A stretch of 64,000 nucleotides of DNA from Paenibacillus lignilyticus (GTDB taxonomy: Bacteria; Bacillota; Bacilli; Paenibacillales; Paenibacillaceae), in NCBI RefSeq assembly GCF_017942085.1, contig NZ_JAGKSP010000009.1, positions 62,001 to 126,000 on the forward strand, in the 5' to 3' direction. The notes under the pieces are model-generated. The model was not told the DNA's origin. It ran no database searches and was given only the letters and a program-made list of their open reading frames with translations. The position numbers and the translations under genes were made by a program. Of the stretch, positions 34,006-42,405 are shown piece by piece (within the stretch, counting starts at the first letter, position 1; each line of letters begins with the position of its first letter).

Positions 34006-34461
34006 TCACTCCTGCTCCGTCATCAGTCTCTTCAGCAACGCCTGAAGCGTGCTTCCGATTTCGACTTGCTTCCCATTGTTGATTTGAATATCGCCTTCCG
34101 TATACCCGTTAAACTGATCGATCCAACCGACGTTTCCTGAAGTGCCGGCGTGCCTTGTAGTGATTACGAAGTGGTGGCCCGCTTGCTGCAAACGCTCTGT
34201 TTCCGGTGCAGCCTTAAGGTCCGTATACATATGCCGAATCTCCTCCGGATCGGTAACGACCACGGTTTTCCAACCTCGATCGACATCAGCGATTTCCATC
34301 ACCATTGACTTGGGGTAATGCCACCAGCTATACAACGTCACATTATCGCGATGAAACGTCAACGGATTGAATAGATACAGGGAATGAATCAGCAGGATGC
34401 CTGTTAGCAGCAGCAAAACAACACCCGCTGCGATCATGCGCTTCCCTCTGCTAAAACGCAT
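34006..34461 (-). CDS. Hypothetical membrane-anchored protein
   Basis: A 151-residue protein with one N-terminal membrane helix after a basic start (RFSRGKR, helix about residues 9-28) and a soluble outer domain of unknown fold. ATG 34461 is chosen because GAAGG precedes it and the helix then lies at the N-terminus. It overlaps the upstream secreted-protein gene by 11 bases. I do not recognise a domain. The two outer domains may work together at the cell surface. Confidence 0.6.
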   Translation of the reverse strand: MRFSRGKRMIAAGVVLLLLTGILLIHSLYLFNPLTFHRDNVTLYSWWHYPKSMVMEIADVDRGWKTVVVTDPEEIRHMYTDLKAAPETERLQQAGHHFVITTRHAGTSGNVGWIDQFNGYTEGDIQINNGKQVEIGSTLQALLKRLMTEQE

Positions 34462-34864
34462 GCCCGAACGCCTTCTCGAATAACGAGCGGGTAAAGGCTT
34501 CAAACTGCGGATTCGACTCATAGTAAACCTCCCCGATTCCATTGGGAGTAAACCCCATTGTTTTCATTTCCCCTTCAAACAAGCTGATGCCAAACACATA
34601 ACCCGTTCGAGCCTCTTGATTTTCATCCGGTTTCAGCTTCAAATCCTTCACCTGATTGATCCACTGCGATATCGTTTCTTTATCTTCCACCGTGGCACGT
34701 TCTCCGGAGGAACCGTTCAAAAGCTCCATTTTCGTAACCCTCCGAATATCCCCGGGATAAACCTCCGCGAGGGTGATCGGTCGCAATTTGGCAGCGCTTC
34801 CGCCCAGATGAAACTGACTGCCGGCTAAGAAGATAATCAAGAGCAGTATGGTTATTCTTTTCAT
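34451..34864 (-). CDS. Hypothetical secreted protein
   Basis: A 137-residue protein with a cleavable-type signal peptide (MKRITILLLIIFLAGSQ...SAA) and a ~110-residue soluble domain (RRVTKMELLNGSSGERATVE, ISQWINQVKDLKL). The pattern of comparing a strand-rich domain with an ETISQWINQVKDL helix is seen in uncharacterised Bacillota surface proteins. It is translationally coupled to the following membrane-anchored protein. Confidence 0.65.
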   Translation of the reverse strand: MKRITILLLIIFLAGSQFHLGGSAAKLRPITLAEVYPGDIRRVTKMELLNGSSGERATVEDKETISQWINQVKDLKLKPDENQEARTGYVFGISLFEGEMKTMGFTPNGIGEVYYESNPQFEAFTRSLFEKAFGHAF

Positions 34865-34958
34865 GCTGTACCCCCCGGACCTTAGGATAAACGATTTCTA
34901 TATCCTACCAACGTCACGATCTGCCATAATGTTTCACTGCCTGCCATCTCTCAATCCT

Positions 34959-35306
34959 CTACCAATACCGAATCTTATTGATGCGAGACAATACGGCGCA
35001 AACTAAATAGAGGAGGCAGCAAACGCCAAATAGGACAAACATACCGGAAGAGAATAACATAAAAATGCTAAACGGAACACTCCAAAGAAACGCAGCGAGC
35101 ATGATGATGACCCGAGATTGCAATAAGCCAATGCCAAATAAACAAGCAGGCAGGACTAACATCAGAAAGGATTGAGTCGGATCAACCTTGTTCATCCCCT
35201 CGAAATAAGGGTCCTGCCAAACTAAAACCATCCAAAGCAACGTCGTGAGGATGGATGCGGCATAACCGACGATTTCGATATGCGGGTTTTTAATTTTGTT
35301 CAGCAC
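34959..35306 (-). CDS. Hypothetical membrane protein
   Basis: A 115-residue protein with four hydrophobic segments (about residues 12-30, 42-58, 63-85 and 86-105) and no recognised family. It starts at GTG 35306 (the reverse complement of the CAC at 35304-35306), with GGAGGTGG upstream. It stands alone between the secreted-protein pair and the Old Yellow Enzyme terminator. Confidence 0.6.
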   Translation of the reverse strand: MLNKIKNPHIEIVGYAASILTTLLWMVLVWQDPYFEGMNKVDPTQSFLMLVLPACLFGIGLLQSRVIIMLAAFLWSVPFSIFMLFSSGMFVLFGVCCLLYLVCAVLSRINKIRYW

Positions 35307-35430
35307 GCTGTTCCACCTCCAATCGGAGCACCAAGTTTATATCTCTATCCTAAACGAAAGTGGCCCGCTTCGGACTTAATTCATTCTAAAATTTTACTTT
35401 TTTATAAACGTGAATACAATTTTCAATAAA

Positions 35431-35468
35431 AAATGCAACCCCCTCCATTACTTGTAGGGATTGCATTT
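35431..35468 (-). terminator. Terminator of the Old Yellow Enzyme gene
   Basis: On the - strand AAATGCAA and TTGCATTT form the outer stem with inner CCCT/AGGG pairing, followed by a TTTTTTATTG run. It lies 18 bases after the stop of the oxidoreductase gene. Confidence 0.8.
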
Positions 35469-35485
35469 GTATGAGGTGTTCGTTA

Positions 35486-36613
35486 TTAAGATAAGGTGCT
35501 TAATGCACTCGAAGTAAAGGGCAACAGTTCATCCTTTTTGCCTTCCCTTATTTTGCGAGGCCACTCCGGATCGACCAGAATCGCCCTGCCGACAGCAACG
35601 AGGTCAAATTCTTCCTGTCCCAGACGGACAAGCAGCTTATCGATGCTTTCAGTTCCGGAGCTTTTTCCGGCAAAGGACCCGAGAAACTCCCCATCAAGTC
35701 CAATAGATCCGACCGTAATCGTCGGTTTCCCGGTTAATTTTTTGACCCATCCGGCAAAATTAAGCTCGGACCCTTCAAACTCCGGCTCCCAGAAACGGCG
35801 AGTAGAGCAATGAAACATGTCAACGCCGGCTTCGACCAAAGGAGCCAAGAACCGCGCAAGCTCATCTGGATTAGCAGCCAATTTATAATTGTAATCGGTG
35901 ACCTTCCATTGCGAGATCCGCAGACAGATAGGGAACTCGGGACCAACGGCCAGGCGACAGGCTGCAATGATTTCAGCCGCGAAGCGAGTGCGCTCCACAA
36001 GGCCTCCCCCATATTGATCCGTACGCTGATTGGTTTTGTCCCAGAAAAATTGATCGATTAAATACCCGTGAGCGCCGTGAATTTCAATCCCATCGAAGCC
36101 AAGTCGCTTCGCATCGGCAGCTCCCTGAGCAAAAGCCTGAACAATTTCGGTGATTTCCGCTTGCGTCAACGGTTCATTTACTTTAACACCTTCAGCAGTA
36201 AGACCAGACGGACCAACGGGTAACGCATTCACATTGGGAAGATTGCCGATTTGGCGAACGGTACCTTGATGCCACAGCTGTGGAAATATAAGGCCGCCGG
36301 CTTCATGCACCGCTTGGACAACTTGAGCCCAGCCCTGCAGCGCTGCTTCGCCAAAGAAACTGGGATAATTAGGACTGCTTGAAGCAGCGGGATGATTGAT
36401 TAGAGTGCCTTCTGTTATGATGAGTCCCACTCCACCTTCAGCTCTGCGGCGGTAATAGTCGGCAACATTCTGACCCGGCACTCCATCGGGAGAGAACCCT
36501 CTGGTCATCGGTGCCATCACGATGCGATTAGGAATAGTAAGATCTCCCAGCTGAAATGGCGTAAATAAAGGTTTTAAAGCTGCAGTGTGGTTAGGTGAGT
36601 TCGATTGCGTCAT
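35486..36613 (-). CDS. Old Yellow Enzyme family ene-reductase (NemA-like)
   Basis: FMN-dependent NAD(P)H oxidoreductase that reduces activated double bonds, nitro groups or N-ethylmaleimide. The 375-residue protein has the OYE barrel motifs: FTPFQLGDLTIPNRIVMAPM, FPQLWHQGTV, and the substrate-binding FDGIEIHGAHGYLIDQFF with its catalytic His. The C-terminal part (DLVAVGRAILVDPEWPRKI) is the FMN-phosphate site. It is a single-gene transcript with its own terminator. Electrophile detoxification is the usual role. Confidence 0.9.
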   Translation of the reverse strand: MTQSNSPNHTAALKPLFTPFQLGDLTIPNRIVMAPMTRGFSPDGVPGQNVADYYRRRAEGGVGLIITEGTLINHPAASSSPNYPSFFGEAALQGWAQVVQAVHEAGGLIFPQLWHQGTVRQIGNLPNVNALPVGPSGLTAEGVKVNEPLTQAEITEIVQAFAQGAADAKRLGFDGIEIHGAHGYLIDQFFWDKTNQRTDQYGGGLVERTRFAAEIIAACRLAVGPEFPICLRISQWKVTDYNYKLAANPDELARFLAPLVEAGVDMFHCSTRRFWEPEFEGSELNFAGWVKKLTGKPTITVGSIGLDGEFLGSFAGKSSGTESIDKLLVRLGQEEFDLVAVGRAILVDPEWPRKIREGKKDELLPFTSSALSTLS

Positions 36614-36645
36614 TATTTATTCCTCCTTTGGATTAGAGCGATAAG

Positions 36646-37134
36646 CTACTGAACGTCCAACACTTCATCCAGCTTGACCGAGTAATAAAGTATAGCTCGC
36701 TTATAATCGCGAATACCCGCATCCTCGCTTGTTTCAGCAAGCTCTCGTAACATAATTGCCATGGCGGCGCTGAAATCCTTTAAGTTATACAGCACCATCG
36801 CATAGAAAACGTGAAGCACTCGGCATTCCGGAAATTCAGAGAGTCCCTGCTCGAAGATCGCTTTAGCTTCCGTATACTCTCCTAATACTCGAAACGTGCT
36901 GCCAAGCCCCAGATAAGCGCCTTGCCGATCTTTACCCGTGATACCAAGCGCAAGCGCCTGCCGATAATAAGGGATCGCTTCTCGTTCCAACTCCAATACA
37001 TCATGTGCCCAAGCGCACTGATACCACACCTGCGGATTGTCTACGTCCTTCTTCACCAATGTAAGCAACAGTTGACGCGCCTCTTCCAATTGCCCCGCCT
37101 CTCGCAGCGAAATGGCTTTATGTAGATCATCCAT
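36646..37134 (-). CDS. Tetratricopeptide-repeat protein
   Basis: A 162-residue soluble protein made of about four TPR units (for example LREAGQLEEARQLLLTLV, QVWYQCAWAHDVLELEREAI, GAYLGLGSTFRVLGEYTEAK). It probably binds a protein partner. Its start follows the TVP38 gene stop by 3 bases, so the two are co-translated, which is the only clue to its function. Confidence 0.85.
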   Translation of the reverse strand: MDDLHKAISLREAGQLEEARQLLLTLVKKDVDNPQVWYQCAWAHDVLELEREAIPYYRQALALGITGKDRQGAYLGLGSTFRVLGEYTEAKAIFEQGLSEFPECRVLHVFYAMVLYNLKDFSAAMAIMLRELAETSEDAGIRDYKRAILYYSVKLDEVLDVQ

Positions 37135-37137
37135 TCC

Positions 37138-37752
37138 TTAGGTCCCCCTTGCTTGCCAATATCGAAATGAACCATAAACCGTAAGCAGAAACAGGACATA
37201 TACGCCTGCCACAAGCAGCAACGACTGCCAGTCACCCGAGATGTGATCACCGATAAAAGCAAAAATCAGCATCGCCGGCAATTTGCCAAGCAGAGATGCC
37301 AGGGCATAAGACAAGAACGGAAGTGCCGCAACGGCTGCATACAAATTCACCGCAGTCTGCGGCAGAATCGGCATCAGCCGTGCAAGAAGAATGGATCGGA
37401 ACGGGTGACGCTCAACCATCGTTGTCCACCGATCCGTTAGTTGATATCGCCGCAGCAGCTCTCGACCCCGCTCACGAAGAGCGTAACGAAACAAGCCGTA
37501 CATGAAGATTGCGGCAAGCCATGCACCGATCAAACTGAACAGCGCACCCAGCAGAGGTCCATACAGAAATCCCATCGTTCCGATTACAACGCTGAAAGGG
37601 ATGACGGGAATGCATGCAAGGCCGGTCACAAGCAGCATGATCAGCAGAAACGGCGCTTCCCCTTCTTTCATCCAATCGAGCAGCTCGGTTTTGTTATACC
37701 ATACAATCGCAATAATTAAAGCGTACCCGATGATAATCAACCCGCGTTTCAA
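37138..37752 (-). CDS. TVP38/TMEM64 (DedA-like) membrane protein
   Basis: A 204-residue membrane protein with five or six helices and the SNARE-associated/DedA core: VIPFSVVIGTMGFLYGPLLG, a re-entrant G-rich loop, and RLMPILPQTAVNLYAA with its conserved Arg and Pro. DedA/TVP38 proteins have been linked to lipid-carrier recycling and membrane homeostasis. It is followed after 3 bases by the TPR gene. Confidence 0.87.
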   Translation of the reverse strand: MKRGLIIIGYALIIAIVWYNKTELLDWMKEGEAPFLLIMLLVTGLACIPVIPFSVVIGTMGFLYGPLLGALFSLIGAWLAAIFMYGLFRYALRERGRELLRRYQLTDRWTTMVERHPFRSILLARLMPILPQTAVNLYAAVAALPFLSYALASLLGKLPAMLIFAFIGDHISGDWQSLLLVAGVYVLFLLTVYGSFRYWQARGT

Positions 37753-37838
37753 CGCACGTACACCTGCTTTCTATTGGCGATTATCGCATATTCGATTTAT
37801 AAGATGCAAGAAATGGTAACTTGGGACAGGCATACAAA

Positions 37839-37890
37839 AGAACACCCCCGGAATCGCGGCAGCATCTGCCTGCTTCTCTAAAGGTGTTCT
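37839..37890 (-). terminator. Terminator of the YjcF-like gene
   Basis: AGAACACC (37839-37846) pairs with GGTGTTCT (37883-37890) around a loop with more pairing. On the - strand it is followed by TTTGTATG. It lies 24 bases behind the acetyltransferase stop. Confidence 0.65.
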
Positions 37891-37913
37891 AATCTGTTCC
37901 GAAGACTCGTTTG

Positions 37914-38351
37914 TTACAGCACTTTGCGCATATTTACATGCGGAATGTTGGCGTCAAGGAATGGCTCTTCCGATTCCGTTACATAGCCCAGCTTCTGATA
38001 AAAGCCTTCGGCCGTGCATTGCGCGCCTAATATGGATGAAGTGTAGCCGCTCTCGCGAGCGTCCTGCTCCATCGCTTCGATCAGCTTCTTGCCAACGCCG
38101 TGTCCGCGGTAAGGGAGCAGAACCGCAATTCGCTGCAGCTTTGCAACGCCGGGCTCATATTCTTTCCATCTTCCGGCTGCAATCGCTTTGCCGTTATCCT
38201 TCACGACAAAATGATGACAAGCTTCCGGCGAGACATCATATTCGTCCCGCTCCAGGTCCGCAGGCACCTTCTGCTCATCCACGAACACTTCGAATCGTAC
38301 GGCAATCGCTTCTTCTAACAAATCAGTTGTAGTAGCTCGCATATAATCCAC
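37914..38351 (-). CDS. YjcF-like GNAT acetyltransferase
   Basis: A 145-residue acetyltransferase of the YjcF/ElaA type: VRFEVFVDEQKVPADLERDE, IAAGRWKEYEPGVAKLQRIA, acetyl-CoA loop LPYRGHGVGKKLIEAM and a C-terminal EPFLDANIPHVNM. It starts at GTG 38351 (AGAGG upstream) or ATG 38342. It follows the first HelD gene by 21 bases on the same strand. The substrate of this subfamily is not established. Confidence 0.87.
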   Translation of the reverse strand: MDYMRATTTDLLEEAIAVRFEVFVDEQKVPADLERDEYDVSPEACHHFVVKDNGKAIAAGRWKEYEPGVAKLQRIAVLLPYRGHGVGKKLIEAMEQDARESGYTSSILGAQCTAEGFYQKLGYVTESEEPFLDANIPHVNMRKVL

Positions 38352-38372
38352 GAATAAATACCTCTTTCACAG

Positions 38373-40778
38373 TTATAAAGTATGAACCGGCGTGGTGTCA
38401 GAAGACCGAGTGCCTGGAACATCGTAGTAATTGGCCGCTTCTCCGCCCAGAAACGGATTTAGCGTGTTGCCCACTGCAAACAGATGCAGCTCATGCATCG
38501 CGCGCGTACATACGGTATAGAACAACCGGCGTTCGCTCTCCTTCACATAACCGGAGCAAGCAGCAGATGCATCATACACCAGAACCGCATCAAACTCCAC
38601 TCCTTTGGCAAGGTACGATGGAATGACGACAATGCCCGGTTCGAAGGTTGCCGTTTCTTTCTCGATCAGCCTAACCTTGCTGTCATTACGAAGTGCTTCA
38701 TAAGCGATTGCACTTTGCACGGCTGTCTTGCAGATAACGGCAATCGTGCGGTTGCCTTCTGCAGCCAGCTCTTCGATACGAGCTTGAAGGAGACGATGCA
38801 ATTCCTCCTCGTTTGCCGCTATCGTTAAAGTAGGCCGCTTGCCATCCCGATTGAATGGTTGAATCTCGTTGCCGCCGGGAATGAGCTGGCTGGTGAATTC
38901 CACGATGGGACGCGTGGAGCGATAGCTCTGCTTCAGCACCACCGTCTCCGTTTCTTCCTGCGGATACAGAGCTGCCAGGGCGGCAAAGCCTGTATTCTCA
39001 TCCGATGCAGCGTGTGCATTGATCGATTGATTAAGATCGCCGAGCGCGGTCACGCGGCTAAACGGAAACAACCGCTTCAAATACGCGAATTGGAAAGCCG
39101 TATAATCCTGCGCCTCATCCACAAGGATATGACGCACCGAGGTATTCGTTTGGAATCCGCGAATACGCTCGATCACATACAGGAACGGCGTGGCATCCTC
39201 ATACGCCATGGTCCGATTTTGCAGCCGTGAAGTTGTTTGCTTGCAAATGTCCGGCCATTCCCGTGGCAACGACTTGCCGATGGAACCGGACAAACTCGCT
39301 GCGAACGCCGGATCGTTGAACAGCTTCACATACGCCGCCTTCAGATCGACAAAAGCAAGTTTGCGCACGCGGGCGCGAATCGGCTTAAATTGCTCCTGCA
39401 CGACATACTGACCCAGCAGCTCGCGTTCCCGATCGAAATCGTCGAACGTATCTTCTCTGTTCCTGCGATTTTGACGCTTCAAGCTCTGATGCGCCTTCAA
39501 ATACGTATCTTTATCCAGCAGCTCAACCGCTTCGTCCACCCACGCCTCTTCCAGAGCCGCTTTCTGCCGTTCCTTCAATAAGCCAAGCAGCCATTCCGCA
39601 ACGAGACGAAGCCGGTTCGGAATCGCGATCGCGCTATCAAGCGCGTAGAAGTATTCCCCAATCTGATCGGCCGAAACAAGCAGCTCATCCCGGAATGTAA
39701 CATCGCGGAACTTTAGCCCTTCTTGACCCAGGAGACCGAGATAACGTTCAATTAGCGCGACAAAGTCTGTCGATGCTTTATAGCGGATACCTGCCATCCG
39801 AGCCTGATAACCGGAGTCTAGCTCCGATGTAAGGGCGTACTCCAGCTGCGCGTATGGATTTTCCAGCTTAAACGATTTTCCCATTCGAATCGCTAAGTAT
39901 TCTTGAAACGTCGTTTGCTGCATGTTTTCTTCGCCCAGCTCAGGCAATACCGTCGAAACGTAGCTGTTGAACATCGGGTTGGGCGAGAACAGCACAATTT
40001 GATCGGCGCTCAGCGTTCCGCGGAAGCGGTACAACAAATAGGCAACCCGCTGCAGCGCTGCTGAAGTCTTACCGCTTCCCGCCGCACCTTGAACGAGCAG
40101 CAGACGGCTTCGCTCATCACGGATGATCCGATTTTGCTCCCGCTGAATGGTCCCGACGATGCTCTTCATCGCTGCATCCGACTGCTTGCCCAGCACCTCT
40201 TGCAGCAGCTCGTCGCCGATAGTCACACCTGTATCAAATAAGCTGCGGATCTCCCCGTCCCTAATGACGAATTGCCGCTTCAGCTTCAGCTCGCCGTGAA
40301 CCGTTCCCATGGGCGTCTCCACCTGAGCCGGACCTGGGGGATAGTCGTAATAGAGACTCGCAATCGGCGCACGCCAGTCATAGATGAGATAATCTTCATC
40401 CGCTGCATCGCGAAGCGATGCGATGCCGAGGTAAACTCGATCGACACCCTCGCCGTCCTCTTGAAAATCAATCCGTCCAAAATATGGCGACGACTTCAGC
40501 TTCCTCAGCGTCTTAAGCTGCATCGCGGCTTGACGATGCGTCCGTTCGCGTTCTGAGAGAACCTCCGCCTGTTGCTTCAAGCTTGCATAGGATTCCGCCA
40601 TTTCAACCGAATCTTCGAAGTTGACGGTTACTTCATCCCAGAAGTTTTTGCGGATATCGACCATTTCTTCTCTTGTATCCGCCGTTTGTTGTTCCAGCGT
40701 TTCCATACGCTGCCCGATCTGTTTGACGACCGAGATTACACGTGCTTGCTCTGACTTCCACACATTGTCTTGACTCAA
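38373..40778 (-). CDS. helD: HelD-type RNA polymerase recycling motor (UvrD-like ATPase)
   Basis: Superfamily 1 ATPase that in B. subtilis removes stalled RNA polymerase from DNA. The 801-residue protein has an N-terminal coiled arm (residues 1-90, VKQIGQRMETLEQQTADTRE), Walker A LVQGAAGSGKTSAALQRVAY (about residue 240), helicase motifs HILVDEAQDYT and LKQSYRST, and the C-terminal FDAVLVYDASA ... CTRAMHELHLF. Length is close to B. subtilis HelD (about 775). A second, shorter paralogue is encoded at 57.4 kb. Confidence 0.9.
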   Translation of the reverse strand: MSQDNVWKSEQARVISVVKQIGQRMETLEQQTADTREEMVDIRKNFWDEVTVNFEDSVEMAESYASLKQQAEVLSERERTHRQAAMQLKTLRKLKSSPYFGRIDFQEDGEGVDRVYLGIASLRDAADEDYLIYDWRAPIASLYYDYPPGPAQVETPMGTVHGELKLKRQFVIRDGEIRSLFDTGVTIGDELLQEVLGKQSDAAMKSIVGTIQREQNRIIRDERSRLLLVQGAAGSGKTSAALQRVAYLLYRFRGTLSADQIVLFSPNPMFNSYVSTVLPELGEENMQQTTFQEYLAIRMGKSFKLENPYAQLEYALTSELDSGYQARMAGIRYKASTDFVALIERYLGLLGQEGLKFRDVTFRDELLVSADQIGEYFYALDSAIAIPNRLRLVAEWLLGLLKERQKAALEEAWVDEAVELLDKDTYLKAHQSLKRQNRRNREDTFDDFDRERELLGQYVVQEQFKPIRARVRKLAFVDLKAAYVKLFNDPAFAASLSGSIGKSLPREWPDICKQTTSRLQNRTMAYEDATPFLYVIERIRGFQTNTSVRHILVDEAQDYTAFQFAYLKRLFPFSRVTALGDLNQSINAHAASDENTGFAALAALYPQEETETVVLKQSYRSTRPIVEFTSQLIPGGNEIQPFNRDGKRPTLTIAANEEELHRLLQARIEELAAEGNRTIAVICKTAVQSAIAYEALRNDSKVRLIEKETATFEPGIVVIPSYLAKGVEFDAVLVYDASAACSGYVKESERRLFYTVCTRAMHELHLFAVGNTLNPFLGGEAANYYDVPGTRSSDTTPVHTL

Positions 40779-40978
40779 CCTAAACCCATCCTCTCTTGAG
40801 AATCAATCAACCCGCCCCGTATAGCGGTAAGCAGCAGCCGACTTATCTCCAGGCTTTAGAGAAAGATACCTTGCATATCGTGCATCACCGAGACATCGAG
40901 CAGATCAATGTCACATGTCATTCCTATTATAGAATTAATCGGGTTTCGGCGACAGCCGTTTCTTCTTCTATGTATACA

Positions 40979-41042
40979 CAAGAACTCCCCTCACCACAAG
41001 TGTGCTCGAGATCGGCACTGACCTGTGGGGGAGGAGTTCTTG
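40979..41042. terminator. Long hairpin between azoR and helD
   Basis: CAAGAACTCC (40979-40988) and GGAGTTCTTG (41033-41042) form a perfect 10-bp stem, extended inside by CCTC/GAGG-like and CCACA/TGTGG pairing. It lies directly after the azoreductase stop. No strong T run is seen on the - strand; on the + strand TTTATT follows. Confidence 0.6.
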
Positions 41043-41046
41043 TTTA

Positions 41047-41709
41047 TTATTTCCCTGCGGTTGTTAGCGCATTGCCGAATACTTTGGCTTCCTTCTGCGC
41101 TTCAGCGATCGCCTTTTCCTTTATAGAGGCTGCCTGATCGGGGGCCGCGGCCATGCCTTCAACGAAAATACCTTTGAAATCCGTAATGCCAATGAACTGC
41201 ATGATCTTGGACAAATGCCTATGCCCGCTTTCGAAATCCATAGCCGGACCTTCAGTGTAAACTCCGCCGCTCGCCTGAATGTGAATAGCTGATTTATCCG
41301 GCAGAAGTCCGACCGGACCTTCCGCGGTATATTTGAACGTCTTGCCCGCAACACAAATCGCATCAATATAGGCCTTCACAATCGGAGGATAAGAGAAGTT
41401 CCACATCGGCGTGACGAACACATATTTATCCGCCGCGACAAACTGGTCGGCCAATTCGCCCAGCCGCGTTACTTTCTGCTGCTCCTCGGGCGACAACTCA
41501 TTAAAGCTGCTCCCACCTCTTAGTTTGCCCCAGCCACTGAACACATCTGCATCAATATAGGGAATTTGTGTGCTGTACAAATCCAAATGCTCGACCTCGT
41601 CCTGCGGGTGAGATTCTTTGTAAGAATCAATGAATGCTTTGCCAACGGCCATACTATACGAAACCTGATGATCATGAGGATGCGCAGTAATATACAGAAG
41701 CTTTGCCAT
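41047..41709 (-). CDS. azoR: FMN-dependent NADH-azoreductase
   Basis: Flavodoxin-fold quinone and azo-compound reductase. The 220-residue protein starts with LLYITAHPHDHQVSYSMAVG (phosphate-binding loop for FMN). It has VTPMWNFSYPPIVKAYIDAI (flavin-contacting loop), IQASGGVYTEG and a C-terminal helix rich in Ala. Family length is normal. It is transcribed alone, 135 bases behind the MFS gene, and is often part of thiol- or quinone-stress responses. Confidence 0.92.
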   Translation of the reverse strand: MAKLLYITAHPHDHQVSYSMAVGKAFIDSYKESHPQDEVEHLDLYSTQIPYIDADVFSGWGKLRGGSSFNELSPEEQQKVTRLGELADQFVAADKYVFVTPMWNFSYPPIVKAYIDAICVAGKTFKYTAEGPVGLLPDKSAIHIQASGGVYTEGPAMDFESGHRHLSKIMQFIGITDFKGIFVEGMAAAPDQAASIKEKAIAEAQKEAKVFGNALTTAGK

Positions 41710-41844
41710 GAAGTAGCGATCCCTGCCTCTTCGTTAGATTGACGAACACGCTGATTAGAGTGTACCGTCACGAGGCGAACAATGTACGGCGAAGCGCTGC
41801 ATGTCAGGAAGTGTTGTTGGAGATAATGTCAAAAAGTACGCGGA

Positions 41845-42405
41845 TTACGTTGAACTGTGTCTCTGTCCTTCATTAACCCGCGAAAGCATAAGCCCGCTAA
41901 CGAACAAGATGATCGATCCCAAATAAAACATCAAATCAAGCGTGAACAAATCAATGAGGAAACCGCCGGCCATAACAGCGATTCCGGAGAAAACAGACAC
42001 CCCGACATGATAACGCCCGATTTGCTCGCCACGGCGACCTTCCTCCGTCAGATCAGCAAGCAGAGCCTTCTCGCAAGTCCGCTGCATCGCTCCAAACGCG
42101 CCCATGGCAATTTGCAGCGCGTAAACCTGCCAGATGCTTGACACGATTGGGAATAAAAGAAACAATACCGCGGTCCCCCAAGCACTCAGCAGAAGGAATA
42201 TTTTACGGCCGTATTTATCGGACGATTTGCCAAACCACCAGTTCAAATAAGCCGAACAGAGCGTAAACAAGCCATAGGCAATGCCGTATTGCGTGAAGTC
42301 TCCGCCGATTTCCTTCACGAAGATCAGATAGAACGGGAACACAATTCCGGAACCGAACGTCATCATACTTTGCGACAGCATCATCAAACGCATCGTCTTC
42401 GTCAT
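41845..42405 (-). CDS. Half-size MFS transporter (six membrane segments)
   Basis: A 186-residue membrane protein corresponding to one half of a Major Facilitator. It has six helices, with the family loop between helices 2 and 3 present (WWFGKSSDKYGRKIFLL). Normal MFS proteins have 12 helices and about 400 residues. Only 135 bases separate it from the next gene, too little for the missing half. The ATG overlaps the oxidase stop by 4 bases, so expression is kept. It may work as a dimer or be a truncated relic. Confidence 0.75.
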   Translation of the reverse strand: MTKTMRLMMLSQSMMTFGSGIVFPFYLIFVKEIGGDFTQYGIAYGLFTLCSAYLNWWFGKSSDKYGRKIFLLLSAWGTAVLFLLFPIVSSIWQVYALQIAMGAFGAMQRTCEKALLADLTEEGRRGEQIGRYHVGVSVFSGIAVMAGGFLIDLFTLDLMFYLGSIILFVSGLMLSRVNEGQRHSST

